From Thermoanaerobaculum aquaticum (lineage in GTDB: Bacteria; Acidobacteriota; Thermoanaerobaculia; Thermoanaerobaculales; Thermoanaerobaculaceae): DNA of 61,956 nt. This document shows positions 1-7,799 of the stretch, in pieces. A model generated the notes under the pieces. That model saw only the letters and a program-made list of their open reading frames with translations, was not told where the DNA came from and did not search any database. Within the stretch, counting starts at the first letter, position 1. The number at the start of each line of letters is the position of its first letter. Location of the stretch: positions 1 through 61,956 of the forward strand of contig NZ_JMFG01000027.1 of the NCBI RefSeq assembly GCF_000687145.1, given 5' to 3'. A program made the position numbers and the translations under genes.

Positions 1-609
1 CGGATTTTGGGCGTGGGCTCAGTGGTGGTGGGTTTTGTGGGCATGGGCAAGGCGTTGACGTTCGGGGTGGATGTGAACCTCTTCGAGCACTTCCTGCACG
101 AGACGGCGCCGGTGGTGGAGGTGGGGCACGTGGGTCTCGGGTTGGAGTGGGCACTCATTTTGCTTTCGGTGGGGGTGGCGGTGCTGGGGATTTTTCTCGC
201 CACCCGCTTTTACACCGGCGAGCAGGCTTTTGCCGTGCCACGGAGCTTCGCAGAGCGTTTCCCCCGCCTGTACCAGCTGGTGGCCAACAAGTACTACGTG
301 GATGAGCTGTACGGGGCAACGGTGGTGGCCGGCACGTTGGGCCTTTCGCGGGTGAGTTTTGCGTTTGATTCCGAGGTAGTGGACGGCGCGGTGAACGGCA
401 CCCGCGATGTGACGGTGGGAACATCGTTTCTGTCCGGGTTTTTCGATTTGCACGTGGTGGACGGCCTGGTCAATGCGGTGGCCAAGTTTTACGAGGTGGC
501 CAGCCGCATCTTGCGGCGGGTGCAGTGGGGATTGGTGCAGGGTTACGCGCTGATCATGACCTTTGGCTTTTTGGCGGCGATGGTCGCCGCGTGGTTGCTC
601 TCACGGTAA
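1..609 (+). CDS. nuoL: NADH-quinone oxidoreductase subunit L, C-terminal part
   Basis: The 5' end lies outside the window; about 200 residues remain. NuoL is the most distal antiporter-like proton-pumping subunit of respiratory complex I in the inner membrane. The fragment is hydrophobic and contains the motif KYYVDELYG, which is typical of the NuoL C-terminal region just before the long lateral helix, followed by further hydrophobic segments and a final membrane helix. It ends with TAA, and the strong Shine-Dalgarno sequence of nuoM follows at once. The order L-M-N is the usual 3' end of a nuo operon. Identification is secure from motif plus context; nothing can be said about the missing part. 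Confidence 0.93.
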   Translation, partial: RILGVGSVVVGFVGMGKALTFGVDVNLFEHFLHETAPVVEVGHVGLGLEWALILLSVGVAVLGIFLATRFYTGEQAFAVPRSFAERFPRLYQLVANKYYVDELYGATVVAGTLGLSRVSFAFDSEVVDGAVNGTRDVTVGTSFLSGFFDLHVVDGLVNAVAKFYEVASRILRRVQWGLVQGYALIMTFGFLAAMVAAWLLSR

Positions 610-622
610 GGAGGAGGGGTCC

Positions 623-2218
623 ATGGAGTTTTTCTCCAACCTGTTGAACATCATTTGTTACTTGCCGCTCGTGGGCGCGCTTTTCATCATCTTTTTCATC
701 AAGAAGGAAAACACCAAGGCCATTAAGCTGTGGGCCACGCTTTTCGCCGGTGCGGATTTTCTGATTTCCCTGGCCCTGTGGTTCCGCTACGATCCCAACG
801 GCGAACCTTTTCAGCTCGTTTACAAAAAGCCGTGGATCCCGGCCATTGGTGCCCAGTACTTCTTTGGTGTTGACGGCATTTCCGTGCTTTTAATCCTTCT
901 CACCACGCTTTTGGGCTTCATTGCCGTGTACTCCTCCTTTACCGCCATCACCCACCGGGAAAAGGAGTACTACGTTTGGCTTTTGGTGCTGCAAACCGGC
1001 ATGCTGGGCGTGTTCATGGCGCTGGACTTCGTGCTCTTTTACGTGTTCTGGGAAGTAATGCTGGTCCCAATGTACTTTTTGATTGGGATTTGGGGCGGAC
1101 CGCGCAAGCTCTATGCGGCCATCAAGTTTTTCCTTTACACCCTGGTGGGCTCGGTGCTCATGCTCATCGGTATTTTGGCCCTTTACTTCTATAACTCGTC
1201 AGGCTTTGCTTTGGTGGGCCTTCCTGGCCTGGGCAACGCCCCCACCTTCGATGTCACCGAGCTCATGAAGGTGGCACCTTCCATGCCCCTGTCCCTGCAG
1301 AAGTGGATTTTCCTGGCGTTTTTCGTGGGGTTTGCCATCAAGGTGCCGATGTTCCCGTTCCACACCTGGTTGCCGGACGCCCACGTGGAGGCACCCACTG
1401 CCGGTTCGGTGATCCTGGCCGGGGTTTTGCTGAAGATGGGGACCTACGGGTTTTTGCGGTTTTCCCTGCCGCTTTTGCCGGAGGCCAGCCGCTGGGCGGT
1501 GCCGTGGATGGTGGCTTTGGCCATCATCGGCATCATTTACGGCGCCCTGGTGGCCATGGCCCAGCAGGATATGAAGAAGCTGGTGGCCTACTCTTCGGTT
1601 TCCCACTTGGGCTTTGTGATGCTGGGGATGTTCGCCTTAAACCCCCAGGGGCTTTCCGGCTCGCTTTTGCAAATGATCAACCACGGGCTTTCCACCGGCG
1701 GCTTGTTCTTGCTGGTGGGGATTATCTACGAGCGCCGGCACACCCGGGGGCTTTCGGAGTTTGGCGGCTTGGCGAAGGTCATGCCGGTGTACGCCACGCT
1801 GTTCATGATCATCACCATGGCTTCCATTGGTCTTCCCACGCTGAACGGGTTCGTGGGGGAACTCACGATCCTTTTGGGGGCCTTTAACCGCAACACCTGG
1901 TGGGCGGTGGCCGCTGCCACCGGCATCGTTTTGGGGGCGGCGTACATGCTGTGGATGTACCAGCGGGTGTTCTTCGGGGAGGTGGTGCACGAGGAAAACA
2001 AGAACCTCCCTGATGCCAACCTCCGCGAGCAGTGGACCCTCATCCCGTTGGTGGTGCTCTGTTTCTGGATTGGCCTTTACCCCAAGCCGTTCTTCAAGAT
2101 CATGGAGCCTTCCATCCGCCGGGTGGTGCAGGTGGTGGACCCCCAGTACCTGCAAGCGCCCGCGGCCAGTCTGCCGGCGCCCCCGGCGGAAAAACCCGGC
2201 CACGGGGTTGCGGAGTAG
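623..2218 (+). CDS. nuoM: NADH-quinone oxidoreductase subunit M
   Basis: A 531-residue antiporter-like proton-translocating subunit of complex I. The protein is polytopic along its whole length. The residues essential in the E. coli protein are present: Glu144 in VFWEVMLVPMY, Lys240 in AIKVPMFPFHTW and Lys271 in VLLKMGTYGF. The start is the ATG behind AAGGAGGAGGGG, 7 nt upstream; an earlier in-frame ATG at 563 lies inside nuoL and has no ribosome-binding site. Only 3 nt separate its stop from nuoN. Length and motifs are normal for the family. Confidence 0.97.
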   Translation: MEFFSNLLNIICYLPLVGALFIIFFIKKENTKAIKLWATLFAGADFLISLALWFRYDPNGEPFQLVYKKPWIPAIGAQYFFGVDGISVLLILLTTLLGFIAVYSSFTAITHREKEYYVWLLVLQTGMLGVFMALDFVLFYVFWEVMLVPMYFLIGIWGGPRKLYAAIKFFLYTLVGSVLMLIGILALYFYNSSGFALVGLPGLGNAPTFDVTELMKVAPSMPLSLQKWIFLAFFVGFAIKVPMFPFHTWLPDAHVEAPTAGSVILAGVLLKMGTYGFLRFSLPLLPEASRWAVPWMVALAIIGIIYGALVAMAQQDMKKLVAYSSVSHLGFVMLGMFALNPQGLSGSLLQMINHGLSTGGLFLLVGIIYERRHTRGLSEFGGLAKVMPVYATLFMIITMASIGLPTLNGFVGELTILLGAFNRNTWWAVAAATGIVLGAAYMLWMYQRVFFGEVVHEENKNLPDANLREQWTLIPLVVLCFWIGLYPKPFFKIMEPSIRRVVQVVDPQYLQAPAASLPAPPAEKPGHGVAE

Positions 2219-2221
2219 GCC

Positions 2222-3661
2222 ATGAACGCGCAACTTTCCGTGCTGCTCCCCGAGCTGCTCCTGGCCGGCATGGGCATGCTCATCCTGCTGGTGGGGGTGG
2301 TGGGGCGACCCTCCGAGCGGGTGGCGTTTTTCCTCACCAACCTGGGGCTCCTTTCGGCCATGGGGGGGGTTGTGGTGGTGGGGGAGCGGGGGAGCGAGAC
2401 GTTTTTTGCCGGGATGTTGCAGCTGGATCGCTTTGCCCTCTTCTTCCGCTTGCTGTTTCTGCTTTCGGCGTTGCTGGTGGTTTGGCTGTCGAGACCTTTC
2501 CTCTTGCGTGCCCAGCAAGCCCCCTGGGAGTACTACGCGCTGATCCTTTTTGCCACCCTGGGCATGAGCTTTTTGGCCTCCGGAGTGCACCTGGCCGGTC
2601 TTTACGTTTCTTTAGAGCTGATGGCGCTTTCCTCCTACATTTTGGCCGGCTATTTCCGCGGCGAGGTGAAGTCCCACGAGGCGGCTACCAAGTACTTCGT
2701 GCTGGGGGCCCTCTCCTCGGGTATCCTGATTTACGGCCTTTCTCTGATTTACGGGGTCACGGGCAGCTTGAGCCTTGCGGAGGTGAGCGGGAAGCTGGCA
2801 GCGGGTCCGCGTTCGGTGGTGGCCACGGCGGGGGTTTTCCTGCTGCTTTCGGGGCTGCTTTTCAAGGTGGCGGCGGTGCCGTTCCACGTGTGGACCCCTG
2901 ACGTGTACGAGGGTGCCCCCACGCCCATGACCGCGTTTTTCTCGGTGGGACCCAAGGCCGCCGCTTTTGCCATGCTGGTGCGGGTACTGTGGGTGGGTTT
3001 GGCGCCGGCGGCTCCGGACTGGCGTTTGCTTTTGAGCTGGGTGGCCGCAGCCACCATGGTGTGGGGGAACGTGGCGGCGCTCACCCAGGAAAACGTCAAG
3101 CGCATGCTGGCGTACTCCTCCATTGCTCACGCCGGCTACGCACTGCTGGGCGTGGTTTCCGGTGGGGCGCTGGGGACTCAAGCGGTGCTCTTTTACATGC
3201 TCGTTTATGCCGTCACCAACCTGGGCGCCTTTGGCCTGGTGGTGCTTTTGGCCTCGAAGGAGTACGCCGGTGAAAAGGTCAACGACTTTCGCGGGCTGGC
3301 CCGCCGGCAACCTTTGGCGGCTGCCGCCATGCTGCTTTTCCTGCTTTCTCTGGGCGGCATTCCCCCCACCGCTGGATTTATGGGCAAGCTTTACCTCTTT
3401 GCCGCGGCGGTGCATGCCGGATACGCCTGGCTGGCGGTGGTGGGCGTGATCATGTCGGCGGTTTCGCTTTACTACTACTTCCGCATCGTGAAGGAGATGT
3501 ACCTGGCAAGCGCCGAGGAAGGTGAGGCTGTGGCCGTCTTAAGCGAGGCCTGGGGCGTGCGGGCTTTGGCCGTTTGTGCCTTGGCCACGTTGCTCTTCGG
3601 GGTTTACCCCACCTCGGCGCTGGCGTTTCTGGCGCCGGCGGCTATGATTGTTCCCTGGTGA
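2222..3661 (+). CDS. nuoN: NADH-quinone oxidoreductase subunit N
   Basis: A 479-residue polytopic subunit, third of the antiporter-like trio of complex I. The charged residues expected within membrane helices are visible: Glu132 (SLELMALSSY) and Lys215 (LLFKVAAVPFHVW). The helix motif TPDVYEGAPTP is characteristic of NuoN. Its TGA stop overlaps the GTG start of the next ORF by 4 nt (GTGA). Translation of the ATP synthase F0 genes is therefore likely to be coupled to this gene, which puts nuo and atp genes in one transcription unit. Confidence 0.97.
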   Translation: MNAQLSVLLPELLLAGMGMLILLVGVVGRPSERVAFFLTNLGLLSAMGGVVVVGERGSETFFAGMLQLDRFALFFRLLFLLSALLVVWLSRPFLLRAQQAPWEYYALILFATLGMSFLASGVHLAGLYVSLELMALSSYILAGYFRGEVKSHEAATKYFVLGALSSGILIYGLSLIYGVTGSLSLAEVSGKLAAGPRSVVATAGVFLLLSGLLFKVAAVPFHVWTPDVYEGAPTPMTAFFSVGPKAAAFAMLVRVLWVGLAPAAPDWRLLLSWVAAATMVWGNVAALTQENVKRMLAYSSIAHAGYALLGVVSGGALGTQAVLFYMLVYAVTNLGAFGLVVLLASKEYAGEKVNDFRGLARRQPLAAAAMLLFLLSLGGIPPTAGFMGKLYLFAAAVHAGYAWLAVVGVIMSAVSLYYYFRIVKEMYLASAEEGEAVAVLSEAWGVRALAVCALATLLFGVYPTSALAFLAPAAMIVPW

Positions 3662-3906
3662 CGGCGCCCCGCGATCGGGAGAAAAAGCTCAAAGCGGCCA
3701 GGCGGTTAGCCGAGGCTTCCAGCATTGGCATTGCCTTTCCCATAGCCCTGGGCATCGGGTACCTCTGGGGTTCGTGGATGGATAGGGTCTTTGGCACCGA
3801 GCCCTACCTGACCTACATCTTTTCCGGTTTCGGGGTGGTGGCGGGATTCGTCAACGCCGTGCGGGTGGCCTTCAGGCTTTCCCGCGAGGAGGAGGACGAA
3901 GGGTGA
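3658..3906 (+). CDS. AtpZ/AtpI family F0 accessory protein
   Basis: An 82-residue protein with a charged N-terminus (REKKLKAARRLAEAS), then two predicted membrane helices (about residues 20-40 and 48-70) and an acidic tail. This is the shape of the AtpZ/AtpI family, small proteins usually encoded ahead of atpB and linked to c-ring assembly or Mg2+ handling. The GTG start is chosen because it overlaps the nuoN stop as GTGA and gives the right length; the longer upstream reading lies inside nuoN. Its own stop overlaps the next GTG in the same way. Family assignment rests on size, topology and position before atpB. Confidence 0.8.
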   Translation: MTAPRDREKKLKAARRLAEASSIGIAFPIALGIGYLWGSWMDRVFGTEPYLTYIFSGFGVVAGFVNAVRVAFRLSREEEDEG

Positions 3907-4253
3907 AGGTCATGGGCTCGGGCCTTCCTGTGAGTGCCCCCCTGGCGGGGGCAGCAGCGGTGGTGTTGCTTTTGACCCACCGGCCCGGGGCTGCCCTCGT
4001 CTTGACGCTCAGCTTCCTCACCGCTATCATCAGCGGGCTTTGGCTGGAGCACGTGCTTTGGCAGGTGCTGCAGCCGGGGCGTCCGAGGCTCACCAGGCCC
4101 CTGTTCTGGCAGGCGGCAGGCCGCATGGGTTTTTTAGCAGGAGCTTTCGCGGTTCTTTTTGTGTATCGGCGGCAGGTGGAGCTTTGGGCGGTGGCTTTAG
4201 GCTTGACGCTGGCGGTTGTTGGCTGGACCTGGGCCGGCGTGCGGAGCAAGTAG
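3903..4253 (+). CDS. Small membrane protein ahead of atpB (AtpI-like)
   Basis: A 116-residue hydrophobic protein with about four predicted membrane segments. The GTG start overlaps the previous stop (GTGA); an ATG three codons later is an alternative. Its place between an AtpZ-like gene and atpB and its size match the variable subunit I or AtpI/AtpR-like proteins often found there. No catalytic motif is visible and sequence conservation in this family is low, so the assignment is by context only. A role in assembling the a/c sector of ATP synthase is the reasonable guess. Confidence 0.6.
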   Translation: MKVMGSGLPVSAPLAGAAAVVLLLTHRPGAALVLTLSFLTAIISGLWLEHVLWQVLQPGRPRLTRPLFWQAAGRMGFLAGAFAVLFVYRRQVELWAVALGLTLAVVGWTWAGVRSK

Positions 4254-4272
4254 GGCTTTAAGGGGGAGTTTG

Positions 4273-5016
4273 ATGGAGCACGAGCATTCGATCCTCTACA
4301 AGCCAATCAACGCCCTTTTGCTGCGTCTCTTTGGCGAGCCTTCGCCGGGCTGGCAGCAGTCACTTGGGCTTGGCGAACCCGTGTGGCTTCCCGATCACGT
4401 GATCATGGCCCTGTTTGCGGTGGTGGTGATTGCAGCCGTAGGCACCTGGGTGAAGCGCCACCTTTCGCTGGATCACCCTTCCTCCCTGCAGCAGGCCATG
4501 GAGGTCATTGTGGGCGGGTTGCGGGGCCTGGCGGAGGACGTCATTGGGCACGGCACCGGCCGGGCCTACGTGCCTTACATTGCCGCCCTGACCTTTTTCA
4601 TCTTTACCTGCAACATCTTCGGCCTTTTCTTCTTCCTGCAGCCGGCCACTGCAGATCTGAACACCACCTTTGCGTTGGCGCTGACCACCTTCATCTTTTA
4701 CAACGCGGTGGGGATCCGGCACAACGGGCTTTTGGGCCATCTCAAGCACTTCATCGGGCCGGTTTGGTGGCTGGCGCCGCTCATGCTTCCGGTGGAGATC
4801 ATCTCCCATTTGGCGCGGATCCTTTCGCTCTCCGTTCGTCTTTTCGGGAACATGTTCGGAGAGCACGCGGTAACCGGGGTGTTTACGGCTTTGATCCCCT
4901 TTGCCATCCCTTGGCCGCTTATGGGCCTTGGAATTTTGGGTTCGACCATCCAGACCTTCATTTTCGTCATGCTGACCGCGGTGTACATCGCGGGGGTGAC
5001 GGCGGAGGAACACTAA
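4273..5016 (+). CDS. atpB: F0F1 ATP synthase subunit a
   Basis: A 247-residue inner-membrane subunit that forms the ion half-channels facing the c ring. The essential arginine is Arg189 in LSLSVRLFGNMFGEH, the diagnostic motif of the family, and FIFVMLTAVYI forms the last helix. The start is the ATG behind AAGGGGGAGTTTG; an upstream in-frame start overlapping the previous gene has no such site. atpE follows 19 nt later. The remaining ATP synthase genes (b, delta, alpha, gamma, beta, epsilon) are not downstream, so this genome keeps them elsewhere. Confidence 0.97.
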   Translation: MEHEHSILYKPINALLLRLFGEPSPGWQQSLGLGEPVWLPDHVIMALFAVVVIAAVGTWVKRHLSLDHPSSLQQAMEVIVGGLRGLAEDVIGHGTGRAYVPYIAALTFFIFTCNIFGLFFFLQPATADLNTTFALALTTFIFYNAVGIRHNGLLGHLKHFIGPVWWLAPLMLPVEIISHLARILSLSVRLFGNMFGEHAVTGVFTALIPFAIPWPLMGLGILGSTIQTFIFVMLTAVYIAGVTAEEH

Positions 5017-5035
5017 AAAGGCAGAAGGAGGACGT

Positions 5036-5347
5036 ATGAGGAAAGGGCTTGTTTTGGGTTTGGTTCTGTTGGCTATGGCGCTGGCTTTGCCGGCAAGCGC
5101 TGCCGAGGAAGCTGGGGCGGTCCCGGGTAAGAGCCAGTGGCAGTACATTTCGGCGGCTTTTGTGTTGGGCATCGCGGCTTTTGCTGGGGCCTTTGGGCAA
5201 GCCAAGGCCATTGCGGCGGCGTGCACCTCTTTGGGCCGCAACCCCGGTGCCGCCGGCGCCATCCGCTTGGCGTTGATCCTGGGCCTGGCCTTTATCGAGT
5301 CGCTGGTGCTTTACGCGTTGCTTATCGCGTTCAGGGTGCTGGCCTAA
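5036..5347 (+). CDS. atpE: F0F1 ATP synthase subunit c
   Basis: A 103-residue c subunit made of an extra signal-peptide-like N-terminus (residues 1-23, ending ASAAEE) followed by the two-helix hairpin. The polar loop is R68-N69-P70 and the ion-carrying glutamate is Glu88 in AFIESLVLYAL. Aligned without gaps to my recollection of the Ilyobacter tartaricus c subunit, Gln55 falls on Gln32, Glu88-Ser89 on Glu65-Ser66 and Tyr93 on Tyr70; the Thr67 position is Leu. Those residues bind Na+ in that enzyme, so sodium coupling is possible but unproven. A ribosome-binding site AGGAGG lies 6 nt upstream. A terminator follows, ending the nuo-atp unit. Confidence 0.95.
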   Translation: MRKGLVLGLVLLAMALALPASAAEEAGAVPGKSQWQYISAAFVLGIAAFAGAFGQAKAIAAACTSLGRNPGAAGAIRLALILGLAFIESLVLYALLIAFRVLA

Positions 5348-5374
5348 GACGAGCTTAGCTTCAGGTAAGCGTTG

Positions 5375-5406
5375 AACCCATTGGCCCTTGGGGCCAGTGG
5401 GTTTTA
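5375..5406 (+). terminator. Rho-independent terminator of the nuo-atp unit
   Basis: The arms AACCCA at 5375-5380 and TGGGTT at 5398-5403 pair, continued inward by TTGGCC with GGCCAG around a short loop, then TTTT. It lies 28 nt after atpE. Confidence 0.8.
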
Positions 5407-5420
5407 CCTTTGCGGCGGTC

Positions 5421-5449
5421 TTGACACCCTGTCTCGGTTTCCGTATCCT
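5421..5449 (+). promoter_or_regulatory. Sigma-70-type promoter of the ECF sigma gene
   Basis: A perfect minus-35 TTGACA (5421-5426), a 17-nt spacer and TATCCT (5444-5449). Transcription would begin near 5456, almost at the GGAGG (5457-5461) that serves the GTG start at 5467, so the leader is only about 10 nt. Confidence 0.75.
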
Positions 5450-5466
5450 TTAACTGGAGGTGTCGG

Positions 5467-6090
5467 GTGAGCGCTAACCTTTGGGCTGATTTCAGCGAGC
5501 TCCCGTTCCGGGAGCAACTCCTCAAGACAGCCTTGCGCCTGACCCGTAACCGCGAGGACGCCGAGGATCTGGTGCAGGAGACCTACCTGAAGGCCTTCCG
5601 TCACTGGGGGCGCTTTCAGCCCGGCACCAACCTCAAAGCGTGGCTTTTCAAGATCATGAAGAACACCTTCATCAACCTCTACCGGCGCCAAAAGGCGGTT
5701 CCTCCACAGGCGGACTTTGCTGAGCTCGAAGAAACCATGGAGGGGCAAATCCTCAGCGAGCCGGAGAAGAGCCCTGAGGACGAGCTGTTGGAGCGCTCCT
5801 GGGATCAAGAGGTGTTGGCCGCCATCAAGAGCCTGCCTCACAGCTACAAGGTGGTGGTGTTGCTGTCGGACATCGAGGGTTACAGCTACAAGGAAATCGC
5901 TGAGATCCTCGCCATTCCTTTGGGGACCGTGATGTCCCGCCTTTACCGCGGCCGGCGAGCCCTGGAAAAGGCCCTTCTGGCCTTTGGCCAGCGCCACAAC
6001 TACCTCCGCCACGCCCCCCGGCGCCTGCGCTCCGGCGACCTGGTGGGCAAGGAAAAAGCTGCAAAAACAGAAGATAAGCACCTGCAGTAG
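5467..6090 (+). CDS. RNA polymerase sigma factor, ECF family
   Basis: A 207-residue sigma-70-family factor with only regions 2 and 4. Region 2 (about residues 15-78) has [17 protein letters not shown] and the [16 protein letters not shown] helix typical of ECF factors. Region 4 (about 135-190) has the helix-turn-helix [26 protein letters not shown]. The GTG start has GGAGG 5 nt upstream. It has its own near-consensus sigma-70 promoter and no recognisable anti-sigma gene next to it. The following gene is a cysteine-less thioredoxin-fold protein, so how its activity is controlled is not apparent here. Confidence 0.92.
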   Translation: MSANLWADFSELPFREQLLKTALRLTRNREDAEDLVQETYLKAFRHWGRFQPGTNLKAWLFKIMKNTFINLYRRQKAVPPQADFAELEETMEGQILSEPEKSPEDELLERSWDQEVLAAIKSLPHSYKVVVLLSDIEGYSYKEIAEILAIPLGTVMSRLYRGRRALEKALLAFGQRHNYLRHAPRRLRSGDLVGKEKAAKTEDKHLQ

Positions 6091-6100
6091 CCCACGGCGT

Positions 6101-6130
6101 TTCCCCTGGCGACCTCAGCTCTGCTAGCAT
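6101..6130 (+). promoter_or_regulatory. Putative promoter with extended -10
   Basis: TTCCCC at 6101-6106, 18 nt, then TAGCAT at 6125-6130 preceded by TGC (extended minus-10). Only 5 nt separate it from the GTG at 6136, so the transcript would be nearly leaderless. The minus-35 is poor; the call rests on the extended minus-10 and on its similarity to other boxes in the window. Confidence 0.4.
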
Positions 6131-6135
6131 GGGGC

Positions 6136-6558
6136 GTGCGCGTCCTCCTCGCCTTTAGCCTGCTGGCCGCCGAGGCCTTGGTCACCGTTGACGGCAAGCC
6201 TTTTTTCTTTGAAAACCTGACCGAGAACCGCTCGGTGGTGGTGCTGTGGAACAGCTGGGTGCCGCAGGACCCGCAGTTCGTGGCGCTTATCCGCGAGGTG
6301 GAGCGGCGTTTTGGGGCTGCTGGCTTTGCCGGAGCGGTGGTGATCTTCCAGGAGCCGGAAGTGGAACGGGCCGCGGCCACGCTGGGCCCGGGGCCGTGGC
6401 CGCGGGTGGTGGACCGCCGCGGGGTTTTGCTGCGCAAGCTGGGGGCCAGCCGGGCGCCGGTGGTGCTGGTCCTCGCTCCAGGTGGGGAAGTGCAAACCAC
6501 CGCCGGCCCTGACCCGGCCAGCGTCCGCAAGCTCATGGAGACGCTCGCCCGACCATGA
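6136..6558 (+). CDS. Thioredoxin-fold (TlpA-like) exported protein lacking CxxC
   Basis: A 140-residue protein with a short hydrophobic N-terminus (LLAFSLLAAEAL), then a pattern like the TlpA/AhpC group: a beta-strand VVVLWNSWVP, helix, beta-strand AVVIF, and a C-terminal part ending VVLVLAPGGEV. After Trp41, where redox-active relatives have CxxC, it reads VPQDPQ, so there are no catalytic cysteines. It is therefore unlikely to be a disulfide reductase; a binding or scaffold role is possible. The GTG start has no Shine-Dalgarno; a nearby ATG at 6129 is in another frame. Its stop overlaps the next ATG (ATGA), coupling it to the M23 lipoprotein. Confidence 0.6.
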   Translation: MRVLLAFSLLAAEALVTVDGKPFFFENLTENRSVVVLWNSWVPQDPQFVALIREVERRFGAAGFAGAVVIFQEPEVERAAATLGPGPWPRVVDRRGVLLRKLGASRAPVVLVLAPGGEVQTTAGPDPASVRKLMETLARP

Positions 6559-7799
6559 GGTGGTGGCGGCTGGTGGTGCTCGTCTGCCCGCTGGTGATGG
6601 GGGGCTGCCAGGAAGAGTCGCTGCAAGCCACCAGAACTCCCCTGTCGGTCAAGCCTCTGCCGGCGGTGGACCTGCCCCACAGCACCAGCCTCCACCCGGG
6701 GGAAACCCTGGCGGACATGTTTGGGCGGCTAGGTCTTGGGGAAGCGGAGGCCGCGCTGTGGGTTCGCCAGGCTACTACCAAGCTGGACCCCCGTCGGCTG
6801 CCCGCTTGGGCACCGGTGGTCTGCTACCGCCTCTGGGGTGTGGAACTTCACGAGCTTCGCCTTACGCTGGGCTGGGACGAGCTGGTGTTGACCAAAACCG
6901 GGCCGGGAGTTGTCACCGCCGAGGTGAAGAAGCGTCCGGTCACGGAAACCGTGCTCCTGAAAGGCGGTGCCATTTCCGGCTCGCTCTTTGGCACGGTGTC
7001 GGCCTTTGGCGAGCGAGACGAGCTGGCCATCGCTCTGGCCGAGGTCTTTGCCTGGCAGGTGGATTTCCACCGCGATTTGCAACCCGGGGACCAGGTGAAG
7101 GTGCTTTTTGTTCGCCAGGAAAGCGAGGGCGAGCTTTTGGGGTACGGACCCATTTTGGCCGCCACGCTGGTGAACAAGGGCAAGGAGTACCGGGCCTTTA
7201 GGTACCTCCACCAGGGCAAGGCGGGGTACTACGACGAGCTGGGCCGGCCCTTAAAACGCCAGTTCTTGCGCTCCCCGCTTCCCTATTCCCGCGTCACCTC
7301 GGGCTTTTCCCTTTCCCGGCGCCACCCCATTTTGGGCCGCAGGCTGCCGCACTTTGGGGTGGATTACGCGGCTCCGGAAGGCACGCCGGTGCGCGCCACT
7401 GCCGATGGGGTGGTGCGCTTTGTGGGGTGGAAAGGGGGTGGCGGAAAAACCGTGGAAATACGCCATGCCGGAGGGTTTACCACCGCTTACCTGCACCTTT
7501 CCCGCTTTGCTTCCGGGCTTACGGTGGGGCGGCGGGTGAGTCAAGGGGAGGTCATCGGCTACGTGGGGTCCACGGGGCTGGCCACCGGTCCCCATTTGGA
7601 TTACCGGGTCACGCAAAACGGGCGGTACCTCAACCCCGCGCGCATCGGCAGCGACCCCGCACCGCCTCTTGCGGGAAAAGCCCTGGAAGCCTTCAATGCC
7701 GCAAAGATGAAGCTGGAGGCGGCGTTGGCTTGCCCCGCCCCGGCGGTGCTGGAAAAGGGTCAACTGGAGGTTGCCTTTGCCGGGCTTTCCAGCCGTTGA
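6555..7799 (+). CDS. M23-family peptidase, lipoprotein
   Basis: A 414-residue cell-wall-hydrolase-like lipoprotein. The signal peptide ends with a lipobox (MGGC, Cys18). The C-terminal M23/LytM domain (about 245-370) shows His266 and Asp270 in HFGVD, His314 in YLHLS and His347 in GPHLDYRV. The residue after the last catalytic His should be a zinc-ligand His (HxH); here it is Asp349. Asp can ligate zinc, so activity is possible, but a degenerate regulator-type domain like NlpD is an alternative. Residues 60-240 resemble the long linker/OapA-like region of MepM-type proteins. The ATG overlaps the upstream TGA, and the 3' end overlaps the GHMP kinase. Confidence 0.88.
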   Translation: MRWWRLVVLVCPLVMGGCQEESLQATRTPLSVKPLPAVDLPHSTSLHPGETLADMFGRLGLGEAEAALWVRQATTKLDPRRLPAWAPVVCYRLWGVELHELRLTLGWDELVLTKTGPGVVTAEVKKRPVTETVLLKGGAISGSLFGTVSAFGERDELAIALAEVFAWQVDFHRDLQPGDQVKVLFVRQESEGELLGYGPILAATLVNKGKEYRAFRYLHQGKAGYYDELGRPLKRQFLRSPLPYSRVTSGFSLSRRHPILGRRLPHFGVDYAAPEGTPVRATADGVVRFVGWKGGGGKTVEIRHAGGFTTAYLHLSRFASGLTVGRRVSQGEVIGYVGSTGLATGPHLDYRVTQNGRYLNPARIGSDPAPPLAGKALEAFNAAKMKLEAALACPAPAVLEKGQLEVAFAGLSSR

